Below, one piece after another: positions 29,983-38,269 of a stretch of DNA of 64,000 nucleotides. The stretch comes from Desulforamulus hydrothermalis Lam5 = DSM 18033. Lineage in GTDB: Bacteria > Bacillota > Desulfotomaculia > Desulfotomaculales > Desulfotomaculaceae. How positions within the stretch are numbered: the stretch's first letter is position 1; every line of letters begins with the position of its first letter. The DNA lies in contig NZ_CAOS01000010.1 of the NCBI RefSeq assembly GCF_000315365.1, forward strand, positions 1 through 64,000. The letters are read 5' to 3'. The position numbers were made by a program, and so were the translations under genes. The notes below the pieces were generated by a model. It was not told the origin of the DNA. It did not search any database and saw only the letters and a list, made by a program, of their open reading frames with translations.

Positions 29983-30648
29983 ATGGAACTATTAACTATA
30001 AGCAAAGCGGCAAAGAAATTAGGTGTACATCCGAACAGCCTGCGCAACTGGGAGAAGCAAGGCTTGATTAAGCCTGTCCGTTTACCTGGCGGTCAGCGCC
30101 GGTATTCCATGGACGAACTCAACAGGCTTTTGCAGTCCGGCCAACTGGACGCCGGGCAGGAAGGCGTCGTCCTGTACGCCCGGGTGTCCACCAAAAAGCA
30201 GGCGGATGCCGGCAACTTAAACAGGCAACTGGAAAGGCTGAGGCAATATGTGATCGAGTCGCATTAGCCTGTTGTACCCGAGGTCACCGACGTAGCCAGC
30301 GGTTTAAACCAAAAACGCCGCGGTCTGACAAACGTGCTCAAGCTGGCCGAGCGGGGTGAGTACAAAAAACTAATTATCGAATATCCCCCCCCGCTTGACT
30401 AGTCGACGCGTGGCCACATTGAGCGGCATTTAAGGTACTGTGGCGTAGAGATCGTAGCCATAGCTGAAAAAGAGCCGGAAGACGCACAATCCGAATTGGT
30501 CAGGGACTTATTGGCAATAGTCACGTCTTTTTCGGCCCGGCTGTATGGCGCCAGAGGCGGGAAGAAGGTCAGGCAGGGTTTTCGGGGACTGATAGCGGAG
30601 GCATCTCAAAGTGAAAAAACGGAAGAACAACAAGAAGAAGCCGACTAA
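29983..30648 (+). pseudogene. IS607-type serine recombinase (TnpA), two nonsense codons
   Basis: In one continuous frame: an N-terminal MerR-like helix-turn-helix (TISKAAKKLGVHPNSLRNWE), then a serine-recombinase catalytic domain with the active serine in LYARVSTKKQ. The frame is broken by TAG at 30265-30267 and TAG at 30400-30402, then continues to GIVAIAEKEPEDAQSELVRD-like sequence (VEIVAIAEKEPEDAQ) and a TAA at 30646. The second stop lies in a stretch where the conserved YPDRLxRFG motif is replaced. It overlaps tnpB by 38 bp. Confidence 0.88.
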
Positions 30649-32320
30649 GACCGGTGGCGGCATAAGCTACACCGTCTGCGGCGAATTTTTTCCGGAGGTT
30701 TACCCTGCCTTCCGCTCTCAAAAGTGGAGCCGCGGGATGGAGGATCCGTTAGACACCGAGATGCGGCTGTTCTGCTCCTGCACCCGCTGGGCCTTCAACC
30801 GGTTACAGGAAGATAATTCCCGCCCAGAGATAAAGAAGCAGGGTCAAGGAACATTCAGCATATACTCCCGCTATTGAGACGACGACGTACGGAAAGCCAA
30901 AGCCGTAACTGAATCGCAAACAGAGCTGCTGACACTGGAAAGGGAAGAGACAGAAACGAAACTGGCCCGCGCCAAGAAGAAACTCCGTTGGGCAGAAAAA
31001 GACCTGGACAGGGCCGTTAAAGCAAACAATCAGGCTAAAATCGAGGACTTTAAGCACACCGTACACGGCCGCAAAGCCAGGGTAAAAAAGCTGGCTGACA
31101 AGCTGGACGAGCTAAAGGTCCACCGGGACAACGGCACCATACCAAAAGTAATTTTCGGAGGCCGCTCTCTGTGGAAGCGAGTGTGCAGAGGCAGGGTTTC
31201 GAGAGAAGAATGGCGGCAGGCCCGGCAGGACAGGCTATACGCCCGCGGCGACGAGACCAAAGGCGGCAACCCGAATCTCAAAATAAGCTGGCATAATGGA
31301 GAATTCACCCTGTCTGTGACCATCTCTCACCTGTCCGAACAGAAAGGGACAGACAAGAAGGGTAGACCCATAATGACCAGGGCCCCCCGGGTAACGGGCA
31401 AGCTCTGGCTGCCTGAGAAGCACCGGCAAAAAGTGCTGGAGCTGCTCTTATCAGGTGTGCCTTACACTGTGGAACTAATCAAAGGTAGGGACAGCCGGTA
31501 TAGGGTGCACATCACCTTTGCCGTTACAGCCCCCGTTTTAGTGACCAACCCCAACCAGGGTTACCTGGGTGTAGACACCAACCCCGACGGAGCAGCGCTG
31601 GCCAACGTCAGTTACACCGGACAGCCCACGCCCTGGCCGGAAGGTTTCACCATACCCTATCCGAAAGCACTGCACAAATTCGCCGGGGAATTTCAGATAA
31701 CCATGCACCCGAACGGTTTTCTTTACATCAAGGTACCAGAATTGTCCTACAGCCGGGGCTTCCGGCGCACGTACTTAATTGGCGTGCTTGCCAAAGTAGT
31801 GGTGGACACAGCTAAAACTTTAGGCAAACCCATCGCTTTAGAGAGCCTGGACTTCGGCAAAGACCGTTTTGACACCAACCGGAAATTCAACCGCATGGCG
31901 GCCAATTTTCCGTTCAAGAAGATGGTCGAGGCCGTCACCCGTAAAGCCTTCAAAGAAGGCGTCGGTGTAAAGCAAGTCTGGCCGGCGCACACGTCCACCA
32001 TCGGCTATTACAAATACATGGAGCGTTACGGCATAACTATCCACCACGCCGCGGCATTAGTGATAGCCCGGCGGGCGATAGGTTTTAGAGAGCGCATTAC
32101 CAAAGAGTTAAAGCAGAAAGTTCAGGCCGTCAAAGAGAAGCTGAGTCAAAAGGTAAATTCCTTGCCTGGGGAAGGAAGAGGGATGACCCGAAAGGTGAAG
32201 CAACTCTTCAAGCGGCTGGACGGAAAGATTTCTGTACACAACGGTTTGACCCGTTACAAACAGGAATCGTTTCACTCTGTCTGGCATGACTTGAAACACC
32301 TTGCTTTATCAAGTAGGTGA
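30611..32320 (+). pseudogene. TnpB-type RNA-guided nuclease relative, one nonsense codon
   Basis: A 569-codon frame starting at GTG 30611, interrupted only by TGA at 30875-30877. Visible RuvC pieces are YLGVDTNPDG (first acidic residue) and IALESLDFGKDRF (Glu). The third motif, GITIHHAAALVIARRAIG, has His where many TnpBs have Asp. No CxxC zinc ribbon is seen; HTSTIGYYKYM stands in its place, which I recall from a distinct TnpB-related lineage. A Lys/Glu-rich coiled-coil stretch lies at 30900-31130. Homologs act as RNA-guided nickases or nucleases of the IS. Confidence 0.85.
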
Positions 32321-32560
32321 CCCCGTTTAGCCGGAGTACGGTAACAACCGGTAGGCCGCATCTAACAGATCTCGGGAAGCAGAGCCGCAAGGCTTTCGCC
32401 GGACGGTCAACGCAAGACGGAAACCCCCCGTGGTTTTCCATATGGCCGCGTTTTGCGCCCGTAAAGCACTGTTTTTCCGTCCGGGTGAGACTCCCGGGGC
32501 CGAGGTCCCCTGTCACCCCAGCGCAACTTTTGCCCCCCCGCCCCCCCCCCGGTCAGGGGG
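32200..32560 (+). ncRNA. Candidate omega (reRNA)-like region at the tnpB 3' end
   Basis: TnpB proteins use an RNA encoded across the tnpB 3' end and the element's right end. The non-coding 32321-32560 stretch is GC-rich with several possible stems (CCGGGTGAGACTCCCGG, GCCGCAAGGC) and no gene. This is a positional inference only; boundaries are uncertain. Confidence 0.3.
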
Positions 32561-32625
32561 GGGGGGGTTTACAAAAATCTAACTATTGTTAGGTATTGTG
32601 AACTTTTTTGAACCAGGTGTAAACA

Positions 32626-32841
32626 ATGAGTAAATTCCAGGTGGGTGATGTGGTAAAAACCCGTAAACCACACCCCTGCGGCAATGATACCTGGGAAATA
32701 ATGCGCACGGGTGTGGATTTTCGCATTAAGTGCCAAAAATGCGGGCGGGTTCTTTTACTGCCACGTCCCAAATTTGAAAAAAGTGTAAAAGCTGTACTAA
32801 GCAGTTCGGGGGGCAGTTCAACCGGGGAAAAGGGCGTGTAA
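32626..32841 (+). CDS. DUF951 domain-containing protein
   Basis: A 71-residue protein of the DUF951 family: VGDVVKTRKPHPCGNDTWEI, then IKCQKCGRVLLLPRPKFEK. The conserved Cys in HPCG and the CxxC pair suggest metal or nucleic-acid binding. It is commonly found just upstream of rpsF in Firmicutes, as here. Function unknown. The acidic/Ser-rich tail is variable. Confidence 0.9.
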   Translation: MSKFQVGDVVKTRKPHPCGNDTWEIMRTGVDFRIKCQKCGRVLLLPRPKFEKSVKAVLSSSGGSSTGEKGV

Positions 32842-32872
32842 GCGGGCATACAAAAATTATCCGAACAATCCC

Positions 32873-32901
32873 TTGCCCTTTGTATATATTGATGATATAA
32901 T
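32873..32901 (+). promoter_or_regulatory. Sigma-A promoter for rpsF-ssb-rpsR
   Basis: TTGCCC (32873-32878) and TATAAT (32896-32901) with a 17-bp spacer. A small hairpin TGCCT/AGGCA followed by T5 (32908-32926) lies in the leader, then an inverted repeat CTCTAT/ATAGAG, before AGGAGGTG and the rpsF start. The early hairpin could attenuate transcription. Confidence 0.75.
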
Positions 32902-32985
32902 TTTACAGTGCCTTACGAGGCATTTTTCCACCCTGCTCTATTCAAGGGATAGAGCCGTTAGTCCGTGGGGAGGAGGTGAACTGTT

Positions 32986-33273
32986 GTGCGCAACTACGAA
33001 GTGATGTATATCATCAAACCCGAGTTGGAAGAAGAAAACGTAACTGCATTAATTGAAAAATTTAAAGCCCTGGTGGAAGAAAAAGGCGCCGAAGTTACCA
33101 AAGTAGACAAGTGGGGCAAGCGCCGTCTGGCTTACGAAATCAACCACCTCAAAGAGGGCATCTATGTTGTAATGCAGTTTAAAGCTGAAGCTGCTGCAGC
33201 CGCTGAATTAGACCGGGTTATGAAAATCAATGATGACATCATTCGCCACATGATCACACGCGAAGATGAGTAG
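32986..33273 (+). CDS. rpsF: 30S ribosomal protein S6
   Basis: A 95-residue S6 (RNYEVMYIIKPELEEENV, KWGKRRLAYEINHLKEGIY). It binds S18 in the 30S platform. It starts at GTG after GGAGGAGGTG. It is first in the classic rpsF-ssb-rpsR operon. Confidence 0.97.
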   Translation: MRNYEVMYIIKPELEEENVTALIEKFKALVEEKGAEVTKVDKWGKRRLAYEINHLKEGIYVVMQFKAEAAAAAELDRVMKINDDIIRHMITREDE

Positions 33274-33309
33274 ATTTTGTTAATAGAACAACCCAAGGCG
33301 GTGTTTAAA

Positions 33310-33717
33310 ATGCTCAATAAAGTTATTTTAATTGGGCGTCTAACCCGAGATCCGGAACTGCGTTATACCACCAACGGTATTGCTGTGGCTAAAATGACGC
33401 TGGCGGTGGATCGCCCTCAGTTTAATAAGGAAAAAGAAAAAGAAGCCGATTTTATCGATATTGTGGTGTGGCAGAAACAAGCTGAGACCTGTGCCAACAA
33501 CCTGGGCAAGGGTCGTCTGATAGCTGTGGAGGGCCGCCTGCAAATTCGTTCCTATGATGACAGCCAGGGCATTCGCCGTAAAGCCGCCGAAGTGGTGGCA
33601 GACAACATCAGGTTCCTTGATTGGCCGAAAGACCGGGAAAATCAAGGCGGCAGCTCCTTTGGTGGCAGCGGTTTCGGCAGCGAAATCAGCTTCAGCGGTG
33701 ATGACATACCGTTTTAG
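33310..33717 (+). CDS. ssb: Single-stranded DNA-binding protein
   Basis: A 135-residue SSB with an OB fold (MLNKVILIGRLTRDPELRYT, FIDIVVWQKQAETC) and a glycine/serine-rich linker ending in the acidic partner-binding tip DDIPF. ATG 33310 is chosen because the family begins MLNKV and AAGGCGG precedes it; the longer in-frame start is not homologous. It protects single-stranded DNA in replication and repair. Confidence 0.97.
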   Translation: MLNKVILIGRLTRDPELRYTTNGIAVAKMTLAVDRPQFNKEKEKEADFIDIVVWQKQAETCANNLGKGRLIAVEGRLQIRSYDDSQGIRRKAAEVVADNIRFLDWPKDRENQGGSSFGGSGFGSEISFSGDDIPF

Positions 33718-33757
33718 GGTTAACTAACAGCGGGCACCCGAGCAAGGAGGGAAAACC

Positions 33758-33991
33758 ATGAAACGTGAACGCGGACGCAGAGGCAAAAAGCGTGTTTGCA
33801 GCTTCTGTGTAGATAAAGCAACCACCATTGACTATAAAGAAGTATCTAAGCTAAAGAAATACATTACCGAGCGCGGCAAAATTTTACCCCGCCGCATTTC
33901 CGGCAACTGTGCGCATCACCAACGGATGCTGACCACTGCCATTAAGCGGGCTCGCAATATTGCTTTACTGCCCTTTACCGCAGAATCCTAA
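33758..33991 (+). CDS. rpsR: 30S ribosomal protein S18
   Basis: A 77-residue S18 with [20 protein letters not shown] and the conserved [20 protein letters not shown]. It retains four cysteine/histidine positions of a zinc-type variant (CSFC, CAHH). It starts at ATG after AAGGAGG and is followed at once by a terminator. Confidence 0.97.
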   Translation: MKRERGRRGKKRVCSFCVDKATTIDYKEVSKLKKYITERGKILPRRISGNCAHHQRMLTTAIKRARNIALLPFTAES

Positions 33992-34015
33992 AAAACGGCC
34001 GAAAGGCCGTTTTGA
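33992..34015 (+). terminator. Terminator after rpsR
   Basis: AAAACGGCC/GGCCGTTTT with a GAAA loop, directly after the rpsR stop. Confidence 0.9.
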
Positions 34016-34019
34016 AATT

Positions 34020-34122
34020 ATTTGCAAGGTTGTAAAACAAAATGAGGTGGTTTTATAATCCCCCTGCCGGTGCGTAAACCGGAGCCAAAGGGGGTTACAA
34101 ACCACCGATAATGTTTGTCGAA
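34020..34122 (+). repeat. Dispersed repeat, copy 7 (internally deleted, 103 bp)
   Basis: It keeps the left end (AAGGTTGTAAAACAAAATGA, GGTGGTTTTATAATCCCCC) and the right end (GGTGCGTAAACCGGAGCC, ACAAACCACCGATAATGTTT, TTTGTCGAAA) but lacks the central 150 bp. Just after it, GGAAGCACCGGTAAC followed by GGTGCTTTAATT resembles an internal family block turned into a hairpin, perhaps a further remnant. Confidence 0.85.
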
Positions 34123-34216
34123 ACCTTGGAAGCACCGGTAACGGTGCTTTAATTATTGGACAAGATAGCCGGTTCAATTTATAATAATAGCAAAAATAAA
34201 AACGGAGAAAAAACAC

Positions 34217-34627
34217 ATGGAGAGTAAACTGGCCTTAAGCCTTTACCTGGCTTACAAGAAACTGCAAATTCACTTTACCAACCTGGCGGAGCAAATGGGT
34301 TTGGATCCCGCTCCCCTGTCGGCCCTGATGAAACTATGGTGCCAGGACGGCCTCACCGTTACAGAACTGGGAGACAAACTGTCTTTAAAGGCCAGCACCA
34401 TTACTTCCCTGATTGACCGCATGGAAAGGGACGGCCTGGTATATCGGGAAAGAAATCGGGAAGACCGGCGGGTAGTCAGGATATATCTCACAGAAAAAGC
34501 GAAACAGATAAAAAATAATTTTCCCGGGTTTGAAGAATACATTCAGGAAGTTATTAAAGGCAAATTCACGCCGGAGGAACAAGAAACGTTAATTAAACTG
34601 CTGCGCAAACTGGAGGCAACCCTGTAA
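34217..34627 (+). CDS. MarR family transcriptional regulator
   Basis: A 136-residue winged-helix regulator: LTVTELGDKLSLKASTITSL as the recognition helix region, then DRMERDGLVYRERNREDRRV as the wing. These proteins bind palindromic operators and respond to small ligands. Neither target nor ligand is evident; no adjacent efflux gene. A hairpin terminator follows at 34631-34661. Confidence 0.93.
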   Translation: MESKLALSLYLAYKKLQIHFTNLAEQMGLDPAPLSALMKLWCQDGLTVTELGDKLSLKASTITSLIDRMERDGLVYRERNREDRRVVRIYLTEKAKQIKNNFPGFEEYIQEVIKGKFTPEEQETLIKLLRKLEATL

Positions 34628-34630
34628 TAA

Positions 34631-34667
34631 AAAGCTGTTAACCAGGAAGGTCAACAGCTTTCACTTT
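34631..34667 (+). terminator. Terminator after marR-type gene
   Basis: AAAGCTGTT/AACAGCTTT with an ACC/GGT inner pair around AGGAA, followed by CACTTTT. Confidence 0.82.
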
Positions 34668-34809
34668 TATGCGCAAAACGGTGCTGTGTACTTAATTAAC
34701 CAGCGGCGGGAACAAATAACAACGGCGTCCGGCAGGAAATGAGCCGGCTGCCAGCGAATCAGTAGTTGTTTTAAGGGTTTGCAAAATAAATATAAGAGGT
34801 GATTTTTGT

Positions 34810-35769
34810 TTGGGTGCCTTACGAGATACCCGGGCGCTGGTGGAAGGCGCTTTTACCGCAGCATTGACGGCGGTGCTTGGTTTGCTGGGAATATTTATCC
34901 CCCCGTTTTTGTTCTTCTTCAGTATCCTGATGCCGATTCCCCTGGCGGTGTTGGTTAAACGCCGGCATTTATATACGGGTATACTGTCACTGGTGGTGAC
35001 AGGGTTTTTGCTGATGGTTCTTTACCCTAATCCCCTGAAAGTGCTGCTGCTGCTGATTCTCTTTGGCCCCCTGGGGCTGGTGCTGGGCTTATTGTATAAA
35101 AATTATGCACCCGCCGGCCACGCCCTGGTGGCAGCCTCGCTGGTGTCGGCGGCGGCCTACCTGACGGTTATTGCACTGACCGTATTTGTGTCGGGGATTA
35201 ATTTAGAAACCTTGCACAGTTTTATTAATGAATCCCTTAACAACGCCTTTCGCATGTATGAAGAGGCGGGTAACCCGGTTTCCCCGGAGCAGCAGGAATT
35301 TTTCAGGCAGACGGTTAAAACCTCCCTGCTGTTAATGCCGGCCTACTTTGTGCTGCACGGCATCGTATCTGCCACCCTGTCCTACCTGCTGGGCAACCGG
35401 GTTTTGAAAAAACTGAATTACCCGGTTAAATCACTGCCTCCCTTCAGCCGGTGGCGGCTGCCCTGGTATGCCATTTGGGGCATTATTCTGGGGCTGATGT
35501 GTTACCTGGCCGGCAGCTATTTTGGCTTATCAACCCTCAAAGTGGCAGGGCAAAATATATTGCTGGTGGTTCTCTTTATTTTCTTTATCATCGGCCTGGC
35601 GGTAGTGGCGCATTTTTATAAAAAAATCAAGTTTTCCAAACCTTTTAAAACCATCCTAGCCGTTCTTTTAATACTTTACATTACATTTGTTTACCCTGCC
35701 GTTGTGGTGCTGGGGGTGCTGGATACCGTCTTTAATCTGCGGCGCCCGTTGGCCAACAAAGAATCATAA
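34810..35769 (+). CDS. DUF2232 membrane protein (YybS-like)
   Basis: A 319-residue membrane protein with about eight hydrophobic segments and the family start (TRALVEGAFTAALTAVLGLL). In Bacillus, yybS lies before gdpP-rplI-dnaC-purA; here gdpP is absent and rplI follows at 28 bp. Function unknown. TTG start is supported by AAGAGGTGA. Confidence 0.88.
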   Translation: MGALRDTRALVEGAFTAALTAVLGLLGIFIPPFLFFFSILMPIPLAVLVKRRHLYTGILSLVVTGFLLMVLYPNPLKVLLLLILFGPLGLVLGLLYKNYAPAGHALVAASLVSAAAYLTVIALTVFVSGINLETLHSFINESLNNAFRMYEEAGNPVSPEQQEFFRQTVKTSLLLMPAYFVLHGIVSATLSYLLGNRVLKKLNYPVKSLPPFSRWRLPWYAIWGIILGLMCYLAGSYFGLSTLKVAGQNILLVVLFIFFIIGLAVVAHFYKKIKFSKPFKTILAVLLILYITFVYPAVVVLGVLDTVFNLRRPLANKES

Positions 35770-35797
35770 GATTAAATTTATATAGAGGGGGATTTAC

Positions 35798-36247
35798 ATG
35801 CAGGTTGTACTTTTGCAAGACGTAGCTAAATTAGGCAAAAAGGGAGATATTGTTAATGTAACCGAGGGCTATGCCCGCAACTTTTTATTTCCGCGGAACT
35901 TGGCGTCCCCGGCTTCCCAGGGCAAGCTGAAGGAAATTGCCGTTCAGAAGCAAGCCCAGGCAGCCAAGAAACAGAAAGAAGAAGCGGCAGCCAGGGAGCT
36001 GGCGGCTAAAATAGATGGCTTAAGCGTGGTTTTAAAGGCTAAAGTGGGTGAAGGCGGCCGCCTGTTTGGTGCTGTCAGCAGTAAAGATATTGCCGACGGC
36101 CTCAAAGCCCAGTTCGGCTACCAGATTGACAAGAAAAAAATTGCCCTGAAAGAGCCCATTAAAACCTTGGGCTACCATAAAATTACCGTTAAAATTCACC
36201 CGGTGGCCCAGGCTGAAATCAATGTAAATGTGGTGGCCCTGGAGTAA
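35798..36247 (+). CDS. rplI: 50S ribosomal protein L9
   Basis: A 149-residue L9 (QVVLLQDVAKLGKKGDIVNV, GYARNFLFPRNLA) with the long central helix and the C-terminal rRNA-binding domain (LFGAVSSKDIADGL). It starts at ATG after GAGGGGG. Confidence 0.97.
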   Translation: MQVVLLQDVAKLGKKGDIVNVTEGYARNFLFPRNLASPASQGKLKEIAVQKQAQAAKKQKEEAAARELAAKIDGLSVVLKAKVGEGGRLFGAVSSKDIADGLKAQFGYQIDKKKIALKEPIKTLGYHKITVKIHPVAQAEINVNVVALE

Positions 36248-36295
36248 ACCGCATAAGAACCGGGACAGGAACAGGCATTGAAAGGAGTAACACAC

Positions 36296-38236
36296 ATGAA
36301 AGTTTTCCTCGAAAGGTTTATGGGCGGCAACAAAGAAACGGCAGAGGATCAATTTTCCCGACAGGACCGGTTGCAGCGGCAGGTTACCGCATTGTACGGG
36401 CTGTTAAGCAATATTTACGGCGCCGACAAACTGGTGTTGCGGGCAGGAAAGTTAGATGCTCTGCAGTTAATGCGTTCCGATAAGCTGGAGGAAAGGGTAC
36501 TGGCTTTGCAAAAGCTGGTATTTGAAGATCCAACATACGAAGATCTGCCTTCCCTTGACGAGATCCCGGCAATTTTAGAAACACTGCAGGACGAACTGGC
36601 CGATGTGCTGGCTCGCCGCACCGTGGAAGAAGAGCTGGAAAAGAAAATCGGCGAAAAGATGCACCAGCGGCACGAAGACTACCTGCGCGAAATTAAAATG
36701 CAGGTGATTAAAGAAAGCAGCGGTCCGGAAAACGCCCAAACCCTGAAAAGGCTGGCCCTGCTGGAAAAACTGGAAACTAAAAAACTGGCTGTTTCCGCCA
36801 TGGAAATACTGCGGCCCACCTGCATTAACGAAGTGGTGGGCCAGCAGCGGGCAGTGAAGTCTTTGCTGGCCAAACTGGCTTCACCCTTTCCCCAGCACAT
36901 CATCCTTTACGGGCCGCCCGGCGTAGGTAAAACTACCGCTGCCCGGCTGGCGCTGGAAGCGGCACGGCAGATTAAAGGGGCCCCCTTTGCCAAAGACGCG
37001 CCCTTTGTGGAAGTGGACGGCACCACCCTGCGCTGGGACCCCCGGGAGGTAACCAATCCCCTGCTGGGTTCGGTGCATGACCCCATTTACCAGGGGGCCC
37101 GCCGGGATTTGGCGGAAACCGGCGTACCGGAGCCTAAACTGGGCCTGGTTACAGATGCCCACGGCGGGGTATTGTTTATTGATGAAATCGGTGAGCTTGA
37201 TCCGGCCCTGCAAAACAAGCTCCTTAAGGTGCTGGAGGACAAACGGGTGTATTTTGATTCTGCCTATTATGACCCCAATGACCCCAATGTTCCCCAGTAT
37301 ATTAAAAAAATCTTTGAAGAAGGGGCGCCGGCAGACTTTGTGCTGATTGGCGCCACTACCCGGGAGCCGGAGGAAATCAACCCTGCGGTGCGTTCCCGAT
37401 GTGCCGAGGTGTTTTTTGAACCCCTCACCCCGGCAGATATTCAAGACATCATCCGGCAGGCGGCGTCCAAGCTGCAGGTGGATATGGATGAGCAGGTGCC
37501 GGAGATTATTTCCGAGTATACCATTGAGGGACGAAAGGCCATTAACATTTTGGCGGACGCTTACGGGTTGGCCTGCTTCCGTCGCCAGGAAACCAATTCA
37601 GTGCATTTGACGGTGCAGGATGTTTATGAAGTAATCCAGGTCAGCCGCTTAACGCCATATGTATTAACCAAAGCCTCGGATGAATGCGAAGTGGGTAAAA
37701 TTTTCGGCCTGGGGGTAGCCGGCTACCTGGGTTCGGTGTTGGAGATTGAAGCGGTGGCTTTTGCTGCCCGCAACGCCGGACAGGGCACCATTCGATTCAA
37801 CGATACGGCGGGCAGCATGGCCAAGGACTCGGTATTTAATGCGGCAGCGGTGATTCGCAAACTTACCGGCAAAGACATCAGCCAGTACGACATCCATGTC
37901 AACCTGGTGGGAGGCGGCCGCATTGACGGGCCCTCTGCCGGGGTGGCCATCATGCTGGCCATGTTAAGCGCGGTGGAAGAGCAGCCGCTGCCCCAAAACA
38001 TCGCAGTAACCGGCGAAATTTCCATTCAAGGCAAAGTGCGGGCGGTGGGCGGTGTTTTTGAAAAAATTTACGGTGCCAAACAAGCCGGCATTAAAAAAGT
38101 GTTTATTCCCAAAGAAAACCTGCCGGATGTCCCGGCTGACCTAAAGGGCATAGAAGTAATCGCGGTGCAGCGGGTAGAGGAAATACTGGCGCACATCTGG
38201 CCGCACCACCAGTCAGCTCTCTGGCTGGTTAGTTAA
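36296..38236 (+). CDS. lonC: Lon-family ATP-dependent protease LonC
   Basis: A 646-residue Lon relative lacking the large N-terminal substrate domain of LonA. A coiled-coil N-terminus (to about residue 160) precedes the AAA+ domain, with Walker A YGPPGVGKTTAARL and Walker B GGVLFIDEIGEL. The C-terminal protease domain has the Ser in GRIDGPSAGVAIML and the Lys in SIQGKVRAVGGVFEK. ATG 36296 follows GAAAGGAG and is preferred over TTG 36278. It sits between rplI and dnaB. Confidence 0.93.
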   Translation: MKVFLERFMGGNKETAEDQFSRQDRLQRQVTALYGLLSNIYGADKLVLRAGKLDALQLMRSDKLEERVLALQKLVFEDPTYEDLPSLDEIPAILETLQDELADVLARRTVEEELEKKIGEKMHQRHEDYLREIKMQVIKESSGPENAQTLKRLALLEKLETKKLAVSAMEILRPTCINEVVGQQRAVKSLLAKLASPFPQHIILYGPPGVGKTTAARLALEAARQIKGAPFAKDAPFVEVDGTTLRWDPREVTNPLLGSVHDPIYQGARRDLAETGVPEPKLGLVTDAHGGVLFIDEIGELDPALQNKLLKVLEDKRVYFDSAYYDPNDPNVPQYIKKIFEEGAPADFVLIGATTREPEEINPAVRSRCAEVFFEPLTPADIQDIIRQAASKLQVDMDEQVPEIISEYTIEGRKAINILADAYGLACFRRQETNSVHLTVQDVYEVIQVSRLTPYVLTKASDECEVGKIFGLGVAGYLGSVLEIEAVAFAARNAGQGTIRFNDTAGSMAKDSVFNAAAVIRKLTGKDISQYDIHVNLVGGGRIDGPSAGVAIMLAMLSAVEEQPLPQNIAVTGEISIQGKVRAVGGVFEKIYGAKQAGIKKVFIPKENLPDVPADLKGIEVIAVQRVEEILAHIWPHHQSALWLVS

Positions 38237-38269
38237 CAAAACAGGCAAACTGACCAAAAAGGTGAGACC

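Larger units (their letters stand above)
29983..32320 (+). mobile_element. IS607-type element (tnpA-tnpB), inactivated
   Basis: Adjacent, overlapping genes for a MerR-headed serine recombinase and a TnpB protein, the IS607 organisation. Both genes carry in-frame stops but no frameshift. The element ends cannot be set from sequence alone; the right end may lie near a C/G homopolymer hairpin around 32533-32567. Confidence 0.85.

Noticed and set aside
29983-30648. Amber codons in the IS607 recombinase as pyrrolysine or programmed read-through
   Set aside because: The partner gene is broken by TGA, not TAG, and the second TAG lies in a stretch where conserved residues are lost. Ordinary decay or artefact is simpler.
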